Shown here: in pieces, positions 1 to 8,025 of the stretch
Layout: each line of letters begins with the position of its first letter
Numbering within the stretch: the first letter of the stretch is position 1
NCBI GenBank assembly: GCA_003232595.1
Contig: QIIJ01000424.1
Location: forward strand, 1-13,491
Source: Aurantimonadaceae bacterium
Lineage (GTDB): Bacteria > Pseudomonadota > Alphaproteobacteria > Rhizobiales > Rhizobiaceae
Length of the DNA stretch: 13,491 bases
Reading direction: 5' to 3'
The notes under the pieces: generated by a model
The model's input: only the letters and a program-made list of their open reading frames with translations
Databases searched by the model: none
What the model was told of the DNA's origin: nothing
Position numbers and translations under genes: made by a program

Positions 1-3000
1 TATCGGCCAGAATTTCAAAATCGAGAATTTCCATCGGCAATAGCGGGCTGTTGTCAATTGCAGCTGATCAGGTAAGCATCACCAGAAAGCTTGATGGTAT
101 GGCCTTTGGCAATGCTGGTGAGGTTCGCATTGGGCTTAAGGTTCTGCCGTTGCTCAGCGGCAAATTCCAGGTGGAATCAGTTCTGATTGCCGATGCGTTG
201 ATTGATGTAAAATCAATCCGCCCGGATATTAGCGGCCCGCGGACAATCTGGCCTGATGCGCTGCACCTTGAGAAATTGATGCAAATACCGGCAAAACGGC
301 TGCACTACTGGGCGAACGAAATGACAACCGCCGGGTTGAAAAAGCTGACATGGCGCAACCTTCGTCTCAACTCCATCTATCCTTCGGCTGATAAATCAAC
401 CGATTTGATAGTCCATCTAATGGAAATCAAGAATGGGAATTCCGGCGATCTGTCTATAGAACTTAATGCATCGCTCGATGGCCGGGCTATAAACCTTTCC
501 GGCAATTGGACAAAGACCAGTGAGGGGTTTTCTCTTAATTTTAGTGTTGTCGGGCTGGATGCCAGCGATATTATTGAAAGCGCTTCAAGAAGCAGCAACG
601 GTTTTGTCGGCCTGGATGCGCCTTTGCGCATTTCCTATTCACATCCCTATGATGAAAACCTTCGGCCACTTCAGTCGACCATCCGGCTGAATTTTGATCC
701 CGGACTGATCAGGTTTGACCGGAACGATATTGCCGAGTTTTCCGGCGGCCAGCTGAATTTGAGGATTATACCTGAAAAAAACCAGATTGAACTGGAAAAA
801 TCGCCAGTAAAATTTGGCGCGACAAGTGCTGTGCTTACCGGCGGTATCAGGTTTCCTCTTACTTCTTCAGGTCATGATACAAGCGCTCGCCTGGCCGCTG
901 CCACCAACATAGTGGACGGTATTGAAAGTGCTGACAATCTTGTAAAACCGACATTTGAATTCATCGCCAACAATATCATTGCCAGTCCATCCGACTCGCC
1001 AGAAGAACCTGTCCAGGCCTCCCTGAAACTGGCAGGTACTATCGATGCGGTGGGCAAAGTTCTCGAACTGAGCGATATTCAGATATTGAGCGAAGGGGGC
1101 GATCTTCAAGGTGCGGGCAGAATTGGATTTAGCGGTGAAACACCGTCATTGGCATTGGCTCTTGATATTCCCAATATCAGTATGTCCGCTTTAAAACAGT
1201 TATGGCCATTGTTTGTAGCCCCGGGCGCCAGGCGCTGGATACTAAAAAACCTCACTGGTGGAACGGTGTCCAAAGCACGGATAACTGCAGCTATTCCAGC
1301 AGGAATATTGGGGAAACTGCAGGATGGCAAAAAAATTGCACGTGATCAATTGAATATTGAACTGGATGTTGAGGGTGTTGATATCACCCTTCCAGACGAT
1401 CTCCCTGCAATTACTGCGGCAAAAGGTACTGTAGTCTTATCCGGGATGGAGACGCTGATCAATCTGGAAGGTGGGAAAATCATTCAGGAGAATGGCGAAA
1501 CTGTAGAAGTCGAAGGCGGTCGAATGGAAATTGGTAATTTTCAGCTGAGGCCTACAATGGCAAAAGTCGACCTTTCGCTTGTTGGCAGCGCGCCGGATAT
1601 ATTGAGAATTGGCAGCCGCAATCCTTTGCAGGTCGCCAGGGTTATCAATATTGATCCTGATGAAATTTCGGGCGATGCAACTGTAGATATAAGCATTGGG
1701 TTTCCACTGCAAAAGGAGTTCACCGACAACAATATTGACTGGTCAGCGGATATCAAACTCAAACGGGTAAGCTTGGAAAAACCACTGGCGGGCTACAAGA
1801 TCACCAGGGCGAATGTTGCGATCAAGGCATCGCCAGGTATTGCAACAATCAACGGCAATGCGCTTGTTGATGGAATTCCTGCCAAACTTGCCCTGTCAGA
1901 ACCATTTGGATCTGACCCAAAAGGATCCATAAAGCGCAGCGTCAAACTTTCTTTGGATTCCAAAGCCCGGCTCAAACTCGGACTGGATCTTGATGGCATA
2001 TTAGTAGGCCCGGTTTCGGCTTCTTTCGAAGAAAGCGGGGGTCAGGAATTCAGAAGGTTCAATGTTGATCTGACCCGTGCCACATTGACCTTTCCCTGGG
2101 CTAACTGGGTAAAGGGGAAAGGAATTAAAGCATCAGCGAAATTTGATATGCGTACCGATAATGGCATTACAAAAATTCGAAATTTCGAATTGGCGGGGAA
2201 AGGTTTCGGGATATCCGGAATCATTGATCTCGACAAAAAAGGCCTGAGGAGCGCAAAGCTGTCCAGACTGTCCCTCAACAGAGGGGATAATATCCAAATC
2301 AGTGCAAGGCGCACAGGCAGAGGTTATATAGTTGATGCGCGGGGGAAATCCTACGACGCACGGGCAATTATCAACCAGGTCATCAACAAAGGCACACCGA
2401 AATCCAAAGCAACAAAGGGTTTTCCGATTACCCTTAAAGCCCAGATCAGCAATGTTCTGGGGTTCGGTGGAGAAACCCTGAACAATGTCACATTGCATTA
2501 TTCAGAAAAGAGCGGGCGATTGGCGAATGCTTCGATGGAAGGTCTTGCAAGTGGAAGGGCAAAAACCTCCCTGTCAATCAAACCCAAAAAAGGCGAAACC
2601 ATTACAACCCTGGTAAGCGACAATGCCGGTTCTGCCCTGCGGTTTCTTGATATTTACAAGAAGATAAAGGGCGGTTCGCTGACCGCTTCCCTGCGCCAAC
2701 AGGGCAATGGGCCGCATAAAGGTAAAGTCATCCTGAAAAACTTCAACATTACCGGAGAACCTAGATTGAAGCGACTTTTATCCGTCAAACAGGCGAAGCC
2801 TTCCGACGATGGCCGAGCCCAGACTGTCATTGATGCCAAACCGTCGGCAAACCCTGAAGATCTTGAAGTTACCTTCGTGTCGGCTGATATCACCAAATCC
2901 ACAAATGCGCTCTCCATCGAAAACGGGATTCTGAGGGCGGGTGATGTCGGATCAAATTTTTCAGGCAACGTTTACGATGCTTCCGGCAACATGAACATGA

Positions 3001-3206
3001 AGGGCACATATCTTCCCGGCTACGGGCTGAACCGGATTGCATCAAAAATACCGATTGTGGGGCTGGCATTTGGCGATGGCACCAAGCGCGGATTGCTTGG
3101 CATCACTTACCGGCTGCGTGGCAAGGCGAAGAACCCTAAAATTCAGGTTAACCCGATATCGGTGATTGCGCCGGGCATTTTCCGAAAAGTTTTTGAGTTC
3201 AGATAG
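1..3206 (+). CDS. YhdP/AsmA-like DUF3971 envelope protein, 5'-truncated by window
   Basis: The reading frame is open from base 3 with no stop before the window edge, so the gene begins upstream; the TTG at 51 is internal, not a start. About 1,067 residues are visible. The part missing should hold the N-terminal membrane anchor expected of this family. The visible start (an 'LLSGKFQVESVLIADALI' stretch at about residues 56-73) matches the N-terminal AsmA pattern. The middle is a long series of alternating beta-strand segments without further membrane helices. The extreme C-terminus, 'KNPKIQVNPISVIAPGIFRK', is the typical end of the AsmA-like C-terminal (AsmA_2) region found with DUF3971. Relatives such as E. 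coli YhdP are inner-membrane-anchored periplasmic proteins thought to bridge to the outer membrane and move phospholipids; that role here is inferred. The stop (3204-3206) touches the tyrS stop on the other strand. Confidence 0.85.
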   Translation, partial: SARISKSRISIGNSGLLSIAADQVSITRKLDGMAFGNAGEVRIGLKVLPLLSGKFQVESVLIADALIDVKSIRPDISGPRTIWPDALHLEKLMQIPAKRLHYWANEMTTAGLKKLTWRNLRLNSIYPSADKSTDLIVHLMEIKNGNSGDLSIELNASLDGRAINLSGNWTKTSEGFSLNFSVVGLDASDIIESASRSSNGFVGLDAPLRISYSHPYDENLRPLQSTIRLNFDPGLIRFDRNDIAEFSGGQLNLRIIPEKNQIELEKSPVKFGATSAVLTGGIRFPLTSSGHDTSARLAAATNIVDGIESADNLVKPTFEFIANNIIASPSDSPEEPVQASLKLAGTIDAVGKVLELSDIQILSEGGDLQGAGRIGFSGETPSLALALDIPNISMSALKQLWPLFVAPGARRWILKNLTGGTVSKARITAAIPAGILGKLQDGKKIARDQLNIELDVEGVDITLPDDLPAITAAKGTVVLSGMETLINLEGGKIIQENGETVEVEGGRMEIGNFQLRPTMAKVDLSLVGSAPDILRIGSRNPLQVARVINIDPDEISGDATVDISIGFPLQKEFTDNNIDWSADIKLKRVSLEKPLAGYKITRANVAIKASPGIATINGNALVDGIPAKLALSEPFGSDPKGSIKRSVKLSLDSKARLKLGLDLDGILVGPVSASFEESGGQEFRRFNVDLTRATLTFPWANWVKGKGIKASAKFDMRTDNGITKIRNFELAGKGFGISGIIDLDKKGLRSAKLSRLSLNRGDNIQISARRTGRGYIVDARGKSYDARAIINQVINKGTPKSKATKGFPITLKAQISNVLGFGGETLNNVTLHYSEKSGRLANASMEGLASGRAKTSLSIKPKKGETITTLVSDNAGSALRFLDIYKKIKGGSLTASLRQQGNGPHKGKVILKNFNITGEPRLKRLLSVKQAKPSDDGRAQTVIDAKPSANPEDLEVTFVSADITKSTNALSIENGILRAGDVGSNFSGNVYDASGNMNMKGTYLPGYGLNRIASKIPIVGLAFGDGTKRGLLGITYRLRGKAKNPKIQVNPISVIAPGIFRKVFEFR

Positions 3207-4460
3207 TTATTCCGGACGTACCAGTACATGACGTTTTTTGCCTACCGATAATTTGATCACCCCATCACTGGTAACCTGATCTATACCAAGTATTGCACGT
3301 TCATCTGAAACGGAAATGTCATTGATCCGGACGCCGCCGCCCTTAATATGACGCCTTGCCTCGCCATTAGATGACGCCAGGCCGGCATTCACCAGAAGGG
3401 ACAATATTCCCATGCCTGAAGCAAGATCAGCACGCGCCACAATGATGGTGGGAAGATTAGCGGAAAGCGCTCCCTCTTCAAATGTTTTGCGGGCAGCTTC
3501 GCTTGCCTTTTCAGCATGCTCACCGCCATGCACCACGGCAGTGATTTCTGTTGCAAGAGTTTTCTTTGCCTCGTTTAACTCAGCCCCTTCCAAAGACGCA
3601 AGCCTGCCCACCTCATCCAGTGGCAGGGTAGTGAATAATTTCAAAAAACGCCCCACATCGGCATCGTCCACATTGCGCCAGTATTGCCAGAAATCGTAGG
3701 GCGAAAGCATATCCGCATTGAGCCAAACGGCACCATCGGTGGTCTTGCCCATTTTGGCACCGGAAGAAGTGGCAAGCAGTGGCGTGGTTAGCGCAAAAAG
3801 TTCCGGCGTCCCACTACGCCGGCCAAGATCAACGCCGGAAACAATATTACCCCACTGGTCAGAGCCACCCATTTGCATGCGGCAACCATAACGGCGGTTA
3901 AGCTCGACAAAATCATAGGCCTGCAGGATCATGTAGTTGAATTCAAGAAACGACAGATGTTGTTCGCGCTCAAGCCGAAGTCTGACAGAATCTCGGGCCA
4001 ACATGGCATTGACCGAAAAATTTATACCGTAGTCGCGCAGAAATTCAACATAGTTGATCTTCAACAGCCAGTCCGCATTGTCGGGCATAACCGCATCGCG
4101 TTCGCCATCGCCGAAGGTTAAAAACCGGTCAAAGACCTTTCTGATTCCGGCCTTGTTTTCGGCAATATCGTCAACGGACAGCATTTTCCGACCCGCGTCT
4201 TTGCCCGATGGATCGCCCACCATTGTCGTACCGCCACCCATCAGCGCGACCGGGCGATGGCCGGTTTTTTGAAGCCAGAGCAACAGCATAATTTGTACCA
4301 TGGAACCAACGTGAAGGCTGGGTGCTGTGCAATCAAATCCGATATAGGCCGAGACAATTTCCTTTTGAAACAGCGTATCAAGACCGGCATCATCAGAGGT
4401 CTGATGAATAAAGCCGCGCTCACTCAATGTATGCAGGAATTCGGATTTGAAGCTGGTCAT
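3207..4460 (-). CDS. tyrS: tyrosine--tRNA ligase
   Basis: This cytoplasmic class I aminoacyl-tRNA synthetase charges tRNA-Tyr with tyrosine using ATP. At 417 residues it has the usual bacterial TyrRS length. The HIGH-type signature is PSLHVGS (residues 47-53), after the tyrosine-pocket segment YIGFDCTA (39-46). The Y176-x3-Q180-x2-D183 substrate-binding pattern and GGSDQWGN (198-205) follow. The KMSKS loop is the common variant KMGKT (236-240). The C-terminus (about 345-410) is an S4 RNA-binding domain with the GEARRHIKGGGVRIN stretch. The ATG start fits the N-terminus of the family and has a GGA about eight bases upstream. The gene is divergent from anmK and convergent with the YhdP-like gene. 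All motifs are present and nothing looks damaged. Confidence 0.97.
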   Translation of the reverse strand: MTSFKSEFLHTLSERGFIHQTSDDAGLDTLFQKEIVSAYIGFDCTAPSLHVGSMVQIMLLLWLQKTGHRPVALMGGGTTMVGDPSGKDAGRKMLSVDDIAENKAGIRKVFDRFLTFGDGERDAVMPDNADWLLKINYVEFLRDYGINFSVNAMLARDSVRLRLEREQHLSFLEFNYMILQAYDFVELNRRYGCRMQMGGSDQWGNIVSGVDLGRRSGTPELFALTTPLLATSSGAKMGKTTDGAVWLNADMLSPYDFWQYWRNVDDADVGRFLKLFTTLPLDEVGRLASLEGAELNEAKKTLATEITAVVHGGEHAEKASEAARKTFEEGALSANLPTIIVARADLASGMGILSLLVNAGLASSNGEARRHIKGGGVRINDISVSDERAILGIDQVTSDGVIKLSVGKKRHVLVRPE

Positions 4461-4506
4461 TTTGGTATTCCAGGGTTGTTTTGGCCATAATCAGCCTCTA
4501 TCAGGT

Positions 4507-4522
4507 TGAATAACAATATTCA
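4507..4522. promoter_or_regulatory. short palindrome in tyrS/anmK divergent spacer
   Basis: A perfect 6-bp inverted repeat, TGAATA-ACAA-TATTCA, lies in the 99-base spacer between the divergent tyrS and anmK starts. It could be an operator or chance in AT-rich DNA. I see no convincing -35/-10 pair with correct spacing for either gene. Confidence 0.2.
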
Positions 4523-4559
4523 CTTAAAATCGCGGCACCGGCGAAAAAGGACGAAAACT

Positions 4560-5723
4560 GTGACATTAATGCGGGCAATTGGACTTATGAGCGGCACGTC
4601 AATGGATGGCATTGATATCGCGCTGATTGAAACTGACGGGGATGCAGCCGTGAAATTCGGCCCGTCTGGCGATTACCCCTATAATGAGGAACAGCGCATT
4701 CTGATTGAGCAGGGACTTCATGATGCCACCAGCATCGGGGATGACCGTAATGATCGACCGGGAAGCCTTACCACACTTGAGCATCAATTGACCCTGCTGC
4801 ATGCAGATGCGGTCCACGATTTTCTGGAACGAAACCAAATCAGTGCTGATAGTGTTGATGTCATCGGCTTTCATGGCCAGACTGTTCTGCATCGCCCACA
4901 GCAGGCGCTCACAGTACAGCTGGGTGATGGTGCTTTGCTGGCCGACAAGACCGGCATTGATGTGGTATTTGACATGCGGGCTGCGGATGTGGCGGCTGGC
5001 GGCCAGGGCGCACCATTGGTTCCGGCCTATCATCGTGCTCTTGCCGCATTACCGTCCCTTGACTGGGATCGCAATAGTCCGGTGGTGTTTGTAAATGTAG
5101 GCGGTATTTCGAACATTACATATATTTCCGCTAGTGGTGAGTTGATTGCCTTCGATACCGGCCCAGGCAACAATCTCATTGATCAGTGGATGCATGCTGA
5201 AGCCGATGTGCCATATGATTTAGATGGCGAAGCCGCCTCAAGAGGTGTTGTTGATATCGATATATTAAAACGATACCTGGCAAAGCCGTACTTTCAAAAA
5301 CCCTTGCCAAAGTCGCTTGACCGCTCGGATTTTGAGCCCCTGACACCAGGCGAGCTTGCCGTTGAAGACGGTGCCCGTACACTTGCCCGGCTGACCGCTG
5401 AAACCATTAATGCTGCAATTGCACAACTGCCGGAGGTTCCTTCAAAGTGGGTTATCTGCGGTGGCGGGCGAAAAAACGGGGTGATTATGCAGGATTTACA
5501 CGATCTGGCGACAGAAACAGGTGGCAGCGTTGTGGCTGCCGAACTGGCTGGATTTAACGGAGATGCAACTGAAGCGCAGGCATTTGCCTATCTCGCTGTG
5601 CGATCATTGGTGAATCTGCCCCTGACATTTCCTGGAACAACGGGTTGTTTGAAAGAAACTTTCGGCGGTGTTCTGGCCTCAACATCCGAGAGCTCCAGCG
5701 GCAAGAGAATGAAATTCGGCTGA
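4560..5723 (+). CDS. anmK: anhydro-N-acetylmuramic acid kinase
   Basis: AnmK hydrates and phosphorylates 1,6-anhydro-MurNAc to MurNAc-6-phosphate, a cytoplasmic step in peptidoglycan recycling. The ATPase-fold phosphate-binding motif GLMSGTSMDGID is at residues 8-19. The family signature FDMRAADVAAGGQGAPLVP begins at 137, and D143 is the likely catalytic base by analogy with characterised AnmK. AFDTGPGNNLID and the late ICGGGRKN nucleotide-binding segment follow. I chose the GTG at 4560 because AAGGA (4547-4551) sits eight bases upstream; the ATG at 4569 is the alternative and keeps every motif. The product is 387 residues, close to the roughly 370 of E. coli AnmK. Divergent from tyrS, with 123 bases to the next gene. 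It appears complete. Confidence 0.95.
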   Translation: MTLMRAIGLMSGTSMDGIDIALIETDGDAAVKFGPSGDYPYNEEQRILIEQGLHDATSIGDDRNDRPGSLTTLEHQLTLLHADAVHDFLERNQISADSVDVIGFHGQTVLHRPQQALTVQLGDGALLADKTGIDVVFDMRAADVAAGGQGAPLVPAYHRALAALPSLDWDRNSPVVFVNVGGISNITYISASGELIAFDTGPGNNLIDQWMHAEADVPYDLDGEAASRGVVDIDILKRYLAKPYFQKPLPKSLDRSDFEPLTPGELAVEDGARTLARLTAETINAAIAQLPEVPSKWVICGGGRKNGVIMQDLHDLATETGGSVVAAELAGFNGDATEAQAFAYLAVRSLVNLPLTFPGTTGCLKETFGGVLASTSESSSGKRMKFG

Positions 5724-5846
5724 ATTGGTGCCAGAATTGCCACATTTGCCCGTTAAGATCACTAATCCCAAAATCAGTACTTGATTATACGTATGGTTCG
5801 TTGAATAAATGCAGACTCGTTTGTTGCTGCAGGTGGTGCGATTCTC

Positions 5847-6224
5847 ATGAAAAAATTCTTGCTGCAATTCTTCACATGGTGGAATGGACAGACACTTGGT
5901 ACCCGGTTTTATACCTGGCGCAAAGGCGAGCGCGTGGGTGAGGATGGTTTTGGCAATATCTACTACCAGAACAGCCAGGGCAAACGCTGGGTGATCTACA
6001 ATGGACTGGCCGATGCCAGCGCGATTGGGCCGGGTTGGCACGGCTGGATGCACTATCGCAGTGACACACCACCCACCAAAGAAAATTACAAGCCGAAAGA
6101 CTGGCAGTTGCCCCATCAGGCAAATATGACTGGCACAGTAGCTGCCTACCGGCCCAAGGGTGCCATGGCCTCCCAGGAAAAACGCCCCAGGGTGACAGGA
6201 GATTATGACGCATGGGCTCCGTAA
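5847..6224 (+). CDS. NADH:ubiquinone oxidoreductase NDUFA12-family subunit
   Basis: This 125-residue protein belongs to the NDUFA12 (B17.2) family, an accessory subunit of respiratory complex I that sits on the matrix/cytoplasmic arm. It is known in mitochondria and alphaproteobacteria, and usually lies outside the nuo operon, as here. Diagnostic stretches are TLGTRFYTWRKGERVGEDGFG near the start, then RWVIYNG, GPGWHGWMHY, DTPPT and the C-terminal RVTGDYDAWAP, which together cover the protein without gaps. The ATG is preceded by AGGTGG about ten bases upstream. Its last 13 bases overlap the methyltransferase start, which suggests translational coupling. This gene is one of the best clues to the host lineage. 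Confidence 0.95.
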   Translation: MKKFLLQFFTWWNGQTLGTRFYTWRKGERVGEDGFGNIYYQNSQGKRWVIYNGLADASAIGPGWHGWMHYRSDTPPTKENYKPKDWQLPHQANMTGTVAAYRPKGAMASQEKRPRVTGDYDAWAP

Positions 6225-6997
6225 CACCGATAACCGGCCGCAAAGATCCGACCAAGCAGGTCTGGAACACGAAAACCTATGGCGAGAATACCCGTTTTGT
6301 CAGCACTCTGGGCAAAGGCGTCATTGGTTTGCTTGATCCCAAGGAGGGCGAGCGTATTTTGGACCTCGGCTGCGGTGATGGCGTGCTTACCGAGGAAATT
6401 TCAAGCTATGGCGCTGATGTGGTTGGCATCGACGGAAGCGAAAATTTTGTTGAGACCGCTCGTTCCCGTGGCATTGATGCGCGAAATGTCGATGGTCATC
6501 AACTCGAATTTGACCGCGAATTTGATGCAGTGTTCTCGAACGCCGCCCTGCACTGGATGCTGAAACCTGAAAAAGTGATTAGTGGTGTTGCCCGCGCTTT
6601 GAAACCTGAAGGCCGTTTTGTTGGTGAATTTGGCGGTTTCGGCAATGTGGCAGCAATTTCAGCGGCGTTAAATGCGGTAGGTGCATCAATGGACGGCGAT
6701 TTGTCGCTTGCCGGGCCGTGGTATTTTCCGACAAGTGAAGCCTACTCGAAATTACTGGGTCAGGGCGGGTTTGAGGTTACCTATATCAGCAGTTTTTACC
6801 GCCCAACAAGGTTGCCTACCGAGATTCGGGGTTGGCTTGAGACGATGCGGGCGCCGTTTTTTGAGCAGTTCGGCTCTGAAATTGAAACAGCCTACGACCG
6901 TGTTATCGCTGCCCTACGCCCGTCATTGTGTGATCAAGAGGGCAACTGGATTGCAGACTATGTCAGACTGCGTTTTTCGGCGAAACTTGTCGGGTGA
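6212..6997 (+). CDS. class I SAM-dependent methyltransferase, substrate unknown
   Basis: A 261-residue soluble enzyme with a Rossmann-type SAM fold. Motif I is ILDLGCGDG (residues 49-57). D74 in VVGIDGS is the acidic residue expected to bind the SAM ribose. SNAALHWM (109-116) is the motif IV/post-motif region typical of the Methyltransf_11/trans-aconitate-methyltransferase-like group. The C-terminal half (GPWYFPTSEAY, RGWLETMRAPFF, ADYVRLRFSAK) resembles uncharacterised alphaproteobacterial members, so the substrate cannot be assigned. The start at 6212 has AGGAGA at 6197-6202 and overlaps the NDUFA12 gene by 13 bases. Its TGA is followed by DUF2155 after eight bases. The tight packing implies one transcript. 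A link to complex I is only an inference from position. Confidence 0.88.
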   Translation: MGSVTPITGRKDPTKQVWNTKTYGENTRFVSTLGKGVIGLLDPKEGERILDLGCGDGVLTEEISSYGADVVGIDGSENFVETARSRGIDARNVDGHQLEFDREFDAVFSNAALHWMLKPEKVISGVARALKPEGRFVGEFGGFGNVAAISAALNAVGASMDGDLSLAGPWYFPTSEAYSKLLGQGGFEVTYISSFYRPTRLPTEIRGWLETMRAPFFEQFGSEIETAYDRVIAALRPSLCDQEGNWIADYVRLRFSAKLVG

Positions 6998-7005
6998 CCA
7001 ATACC

Positions 7006-7434
7006 ATGTCTGCCCTCCGCCGGATTTTCGAAAACTTAAGCAGCGTTGCGATTACAGTAGCAGTGACAATCGCTGTATCGATGCCTGTAATTCCGCTTCT
7101 CATGGCCGATGACAAAATCGAAAACCGCGTTGCAGTATTTTCCGGTATCGACAAAATTACCGGTCGGATCATTACATTTGATGTTTATGTGGACGAAAAC
7201 AGTTCAGTTTGGTGCCCTGCAGGTAACCCCGCGGGTGTGTTACTCCCGGCCCGCGACCGAAGCACAAAAGACCACTTCATTCATTGAAGTTGATGAAATC
7301 ACATTGGAGCGCAAAATCAAGCGCCTGTTTACCGGCTGGATGTTTGCTGACAGCCCGGCCCTTAATGCTGTTGAACATCCGATCTACGATGTATGGCAAT
7401 GGATTCTACAGTCTCGGCACCCACTTCAGGTTAA
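7006..7434 (+). pseudogene. DUF2155 exported protein, broken by two compensating frameshifts
   Basis: The N-terminal part reads from ATG 7006 (or GTG 6994, overlapping the methyltransferase stop). It has a hydrophobic signal segment and then the DUF2155 stretch VAVFSGIDKITGRIITFDV. At the AAAA run 7196-7199 the family match moves to the +1 frame (TVQFGALQVTPRVCYSRP, later FTGWMFADSPALNAVEHP); reading the run as AAA joins the halves as DVYVDE-TVQFGAL. After IYDVW (TGG at 7394-7396) the match appears to return to the original frame as MDSTVSAPTSG, stopping at 7432-7434; one base seems missing near 7397. Without the second shift the frame runs on to 7486 over the acetyltransferase gene. The uncorrected frame-1 product would stop at 7287. 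Function is unknown; the family is alphaproteobacterial and probably periplasmic. Sequencing error is as likely as true decay. Confidence 0.82.
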
Positions 7435-7435
7435 A

Positions 7436-7867
7436 TCACAGATCCTGTTGCAACAGGGGCAGGCTGCGGCCCCTGATCGACCCTGATGCAACCTCGCCAA
7501 CAAGATGCGCGCCCATCCGCTCATAGAACCCTTGTGCAAAGGGATCGGATTCAATCATCAATCGTGTTGCATTCCGGCATTTTGCGAAGTCCAAGCCCCA
7601 TTGATAAAGAACGCGCCCCGCACCACTGCCAATTGCCTGCGGGTCAACAAACAATTTGCTGATTTCAGCGACCCGGCTGTTAATGGCCACTTCAACAATG
7701 CCTGTAATGTATTGCGTAGTTGCACTCACTTGTACCATTTCCGACATAAGCTGTTCAGGAGTAAATGTCAGCTCAGCGCGGCAGGCCTCGCCCCAATGAG
7801 CCTTGGATCGTTTGATCATTTCATTGATCTGATCAAGTTCGTCCGGTTCAGGTTTTCGCAGCATCAT
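7436..7867 (-). CDS. GNAT family N-acetyltransferase
   Basis: A 143-residue acetyl-CoA-dependent acyltransferase of the GNAT fold. The acetyl-CoA pyrophosphate loop (motif A) is LFVDPQAIGSGAGR (residues 72-85), and motif B is SDPFAQGFYERMGA (107-120). The C-terminus GSIRGRSLPLL is common in a broad uncharacterised subfamily. I chose the start at 7867 because AGAGGA lies five bases upstream; an upstream in-frame start at 7897 would add ten residues with no better support. The substrate cannot be predicted. Near the N-terminus the sequence reads SKAHWGEACRAEL, where relatives as I remember them have about six more residues between HWG and EAC, so a small in-frame deletion is possible. It converges on DUF2155 with one base between stops. 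Confidence 0.87.
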   Translation of the reverse strand: MMLRKPEPDELDQINEMIKRSKAHWGEACRAELTFTPEQLMSEMVQVSATTQYITGIVEVAINSRVAEISKLFVDPQAIGSGAGRVLYQWGLDFAKCRNATRLMIESDPFAQGFYERMGAHLVGEVASGSIRGRSLPLLQQDL

Positions 7868-7909
7868 GGCAATCCTCTGTGCCCAACAACACATCACAAT
7901 TCATTACAG

Positions 7910-7929
7910 TGTGACACAATATGGTCACA
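7910..7929. promoter_or_regulatory. perfect dyad between GNAT and vWA genes, possible operator
   Basis: TGTGAC (7910-7915) and GTCACA (7924-7929) form a perfect 6-bp inverted repeat with an 8-base AT-rich spacer. It lies 43 bases upstream of the GNAT start and 97 bases upstream of the vWA start. The half-sites look like CRP/FNR-class half-sites, but the TGTGA to TCACA spacing is 10 rather than 6 bases, so it is not a standard CRP box. It could control either or both divergent genes. Confidence 0.35.
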
Positions 7930-8025
7930 AGAAAACACAATCAGCGCCACTAAATTGGCAAACCTTGGTCCAAGTCACCTGATTATCTGGAATAATTGAA
8001 AATCAGCTTTATCGGGGGATCGATA

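Noticed and set aside
51..53. TTG at 51 as the start of the YhdP-like gene
   Set aside because: The frame is open back to the window edge, there is no ribosome-binding site, and the expected N-terminal membrane anchor would be absent.
5724..5846. tRNA or small RNA in the anmK-NDUFA12 spacer
   Set aside because: I found no cloverleaf, TTCRA arm, strong hairpin or T run in the 123 bases; it looks like an ordinary spacer holding the downstream ribosome-binding site.
7190..7205. Programmed ribosomal frameshift in DUF2155
   Set aside because: The AAAA run is short and not a classic slippery heptamer. A second opposite shift would also be needed near 7397, and no stimulatory structure is apparent; indels are simpler.
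7910..7929. Canonical CRP binding site
   Set aside because: The TGTGA and TCACA half-sites are 10 bases apart instead of 6, so the dyad is kept only as an unassigned palindrome.
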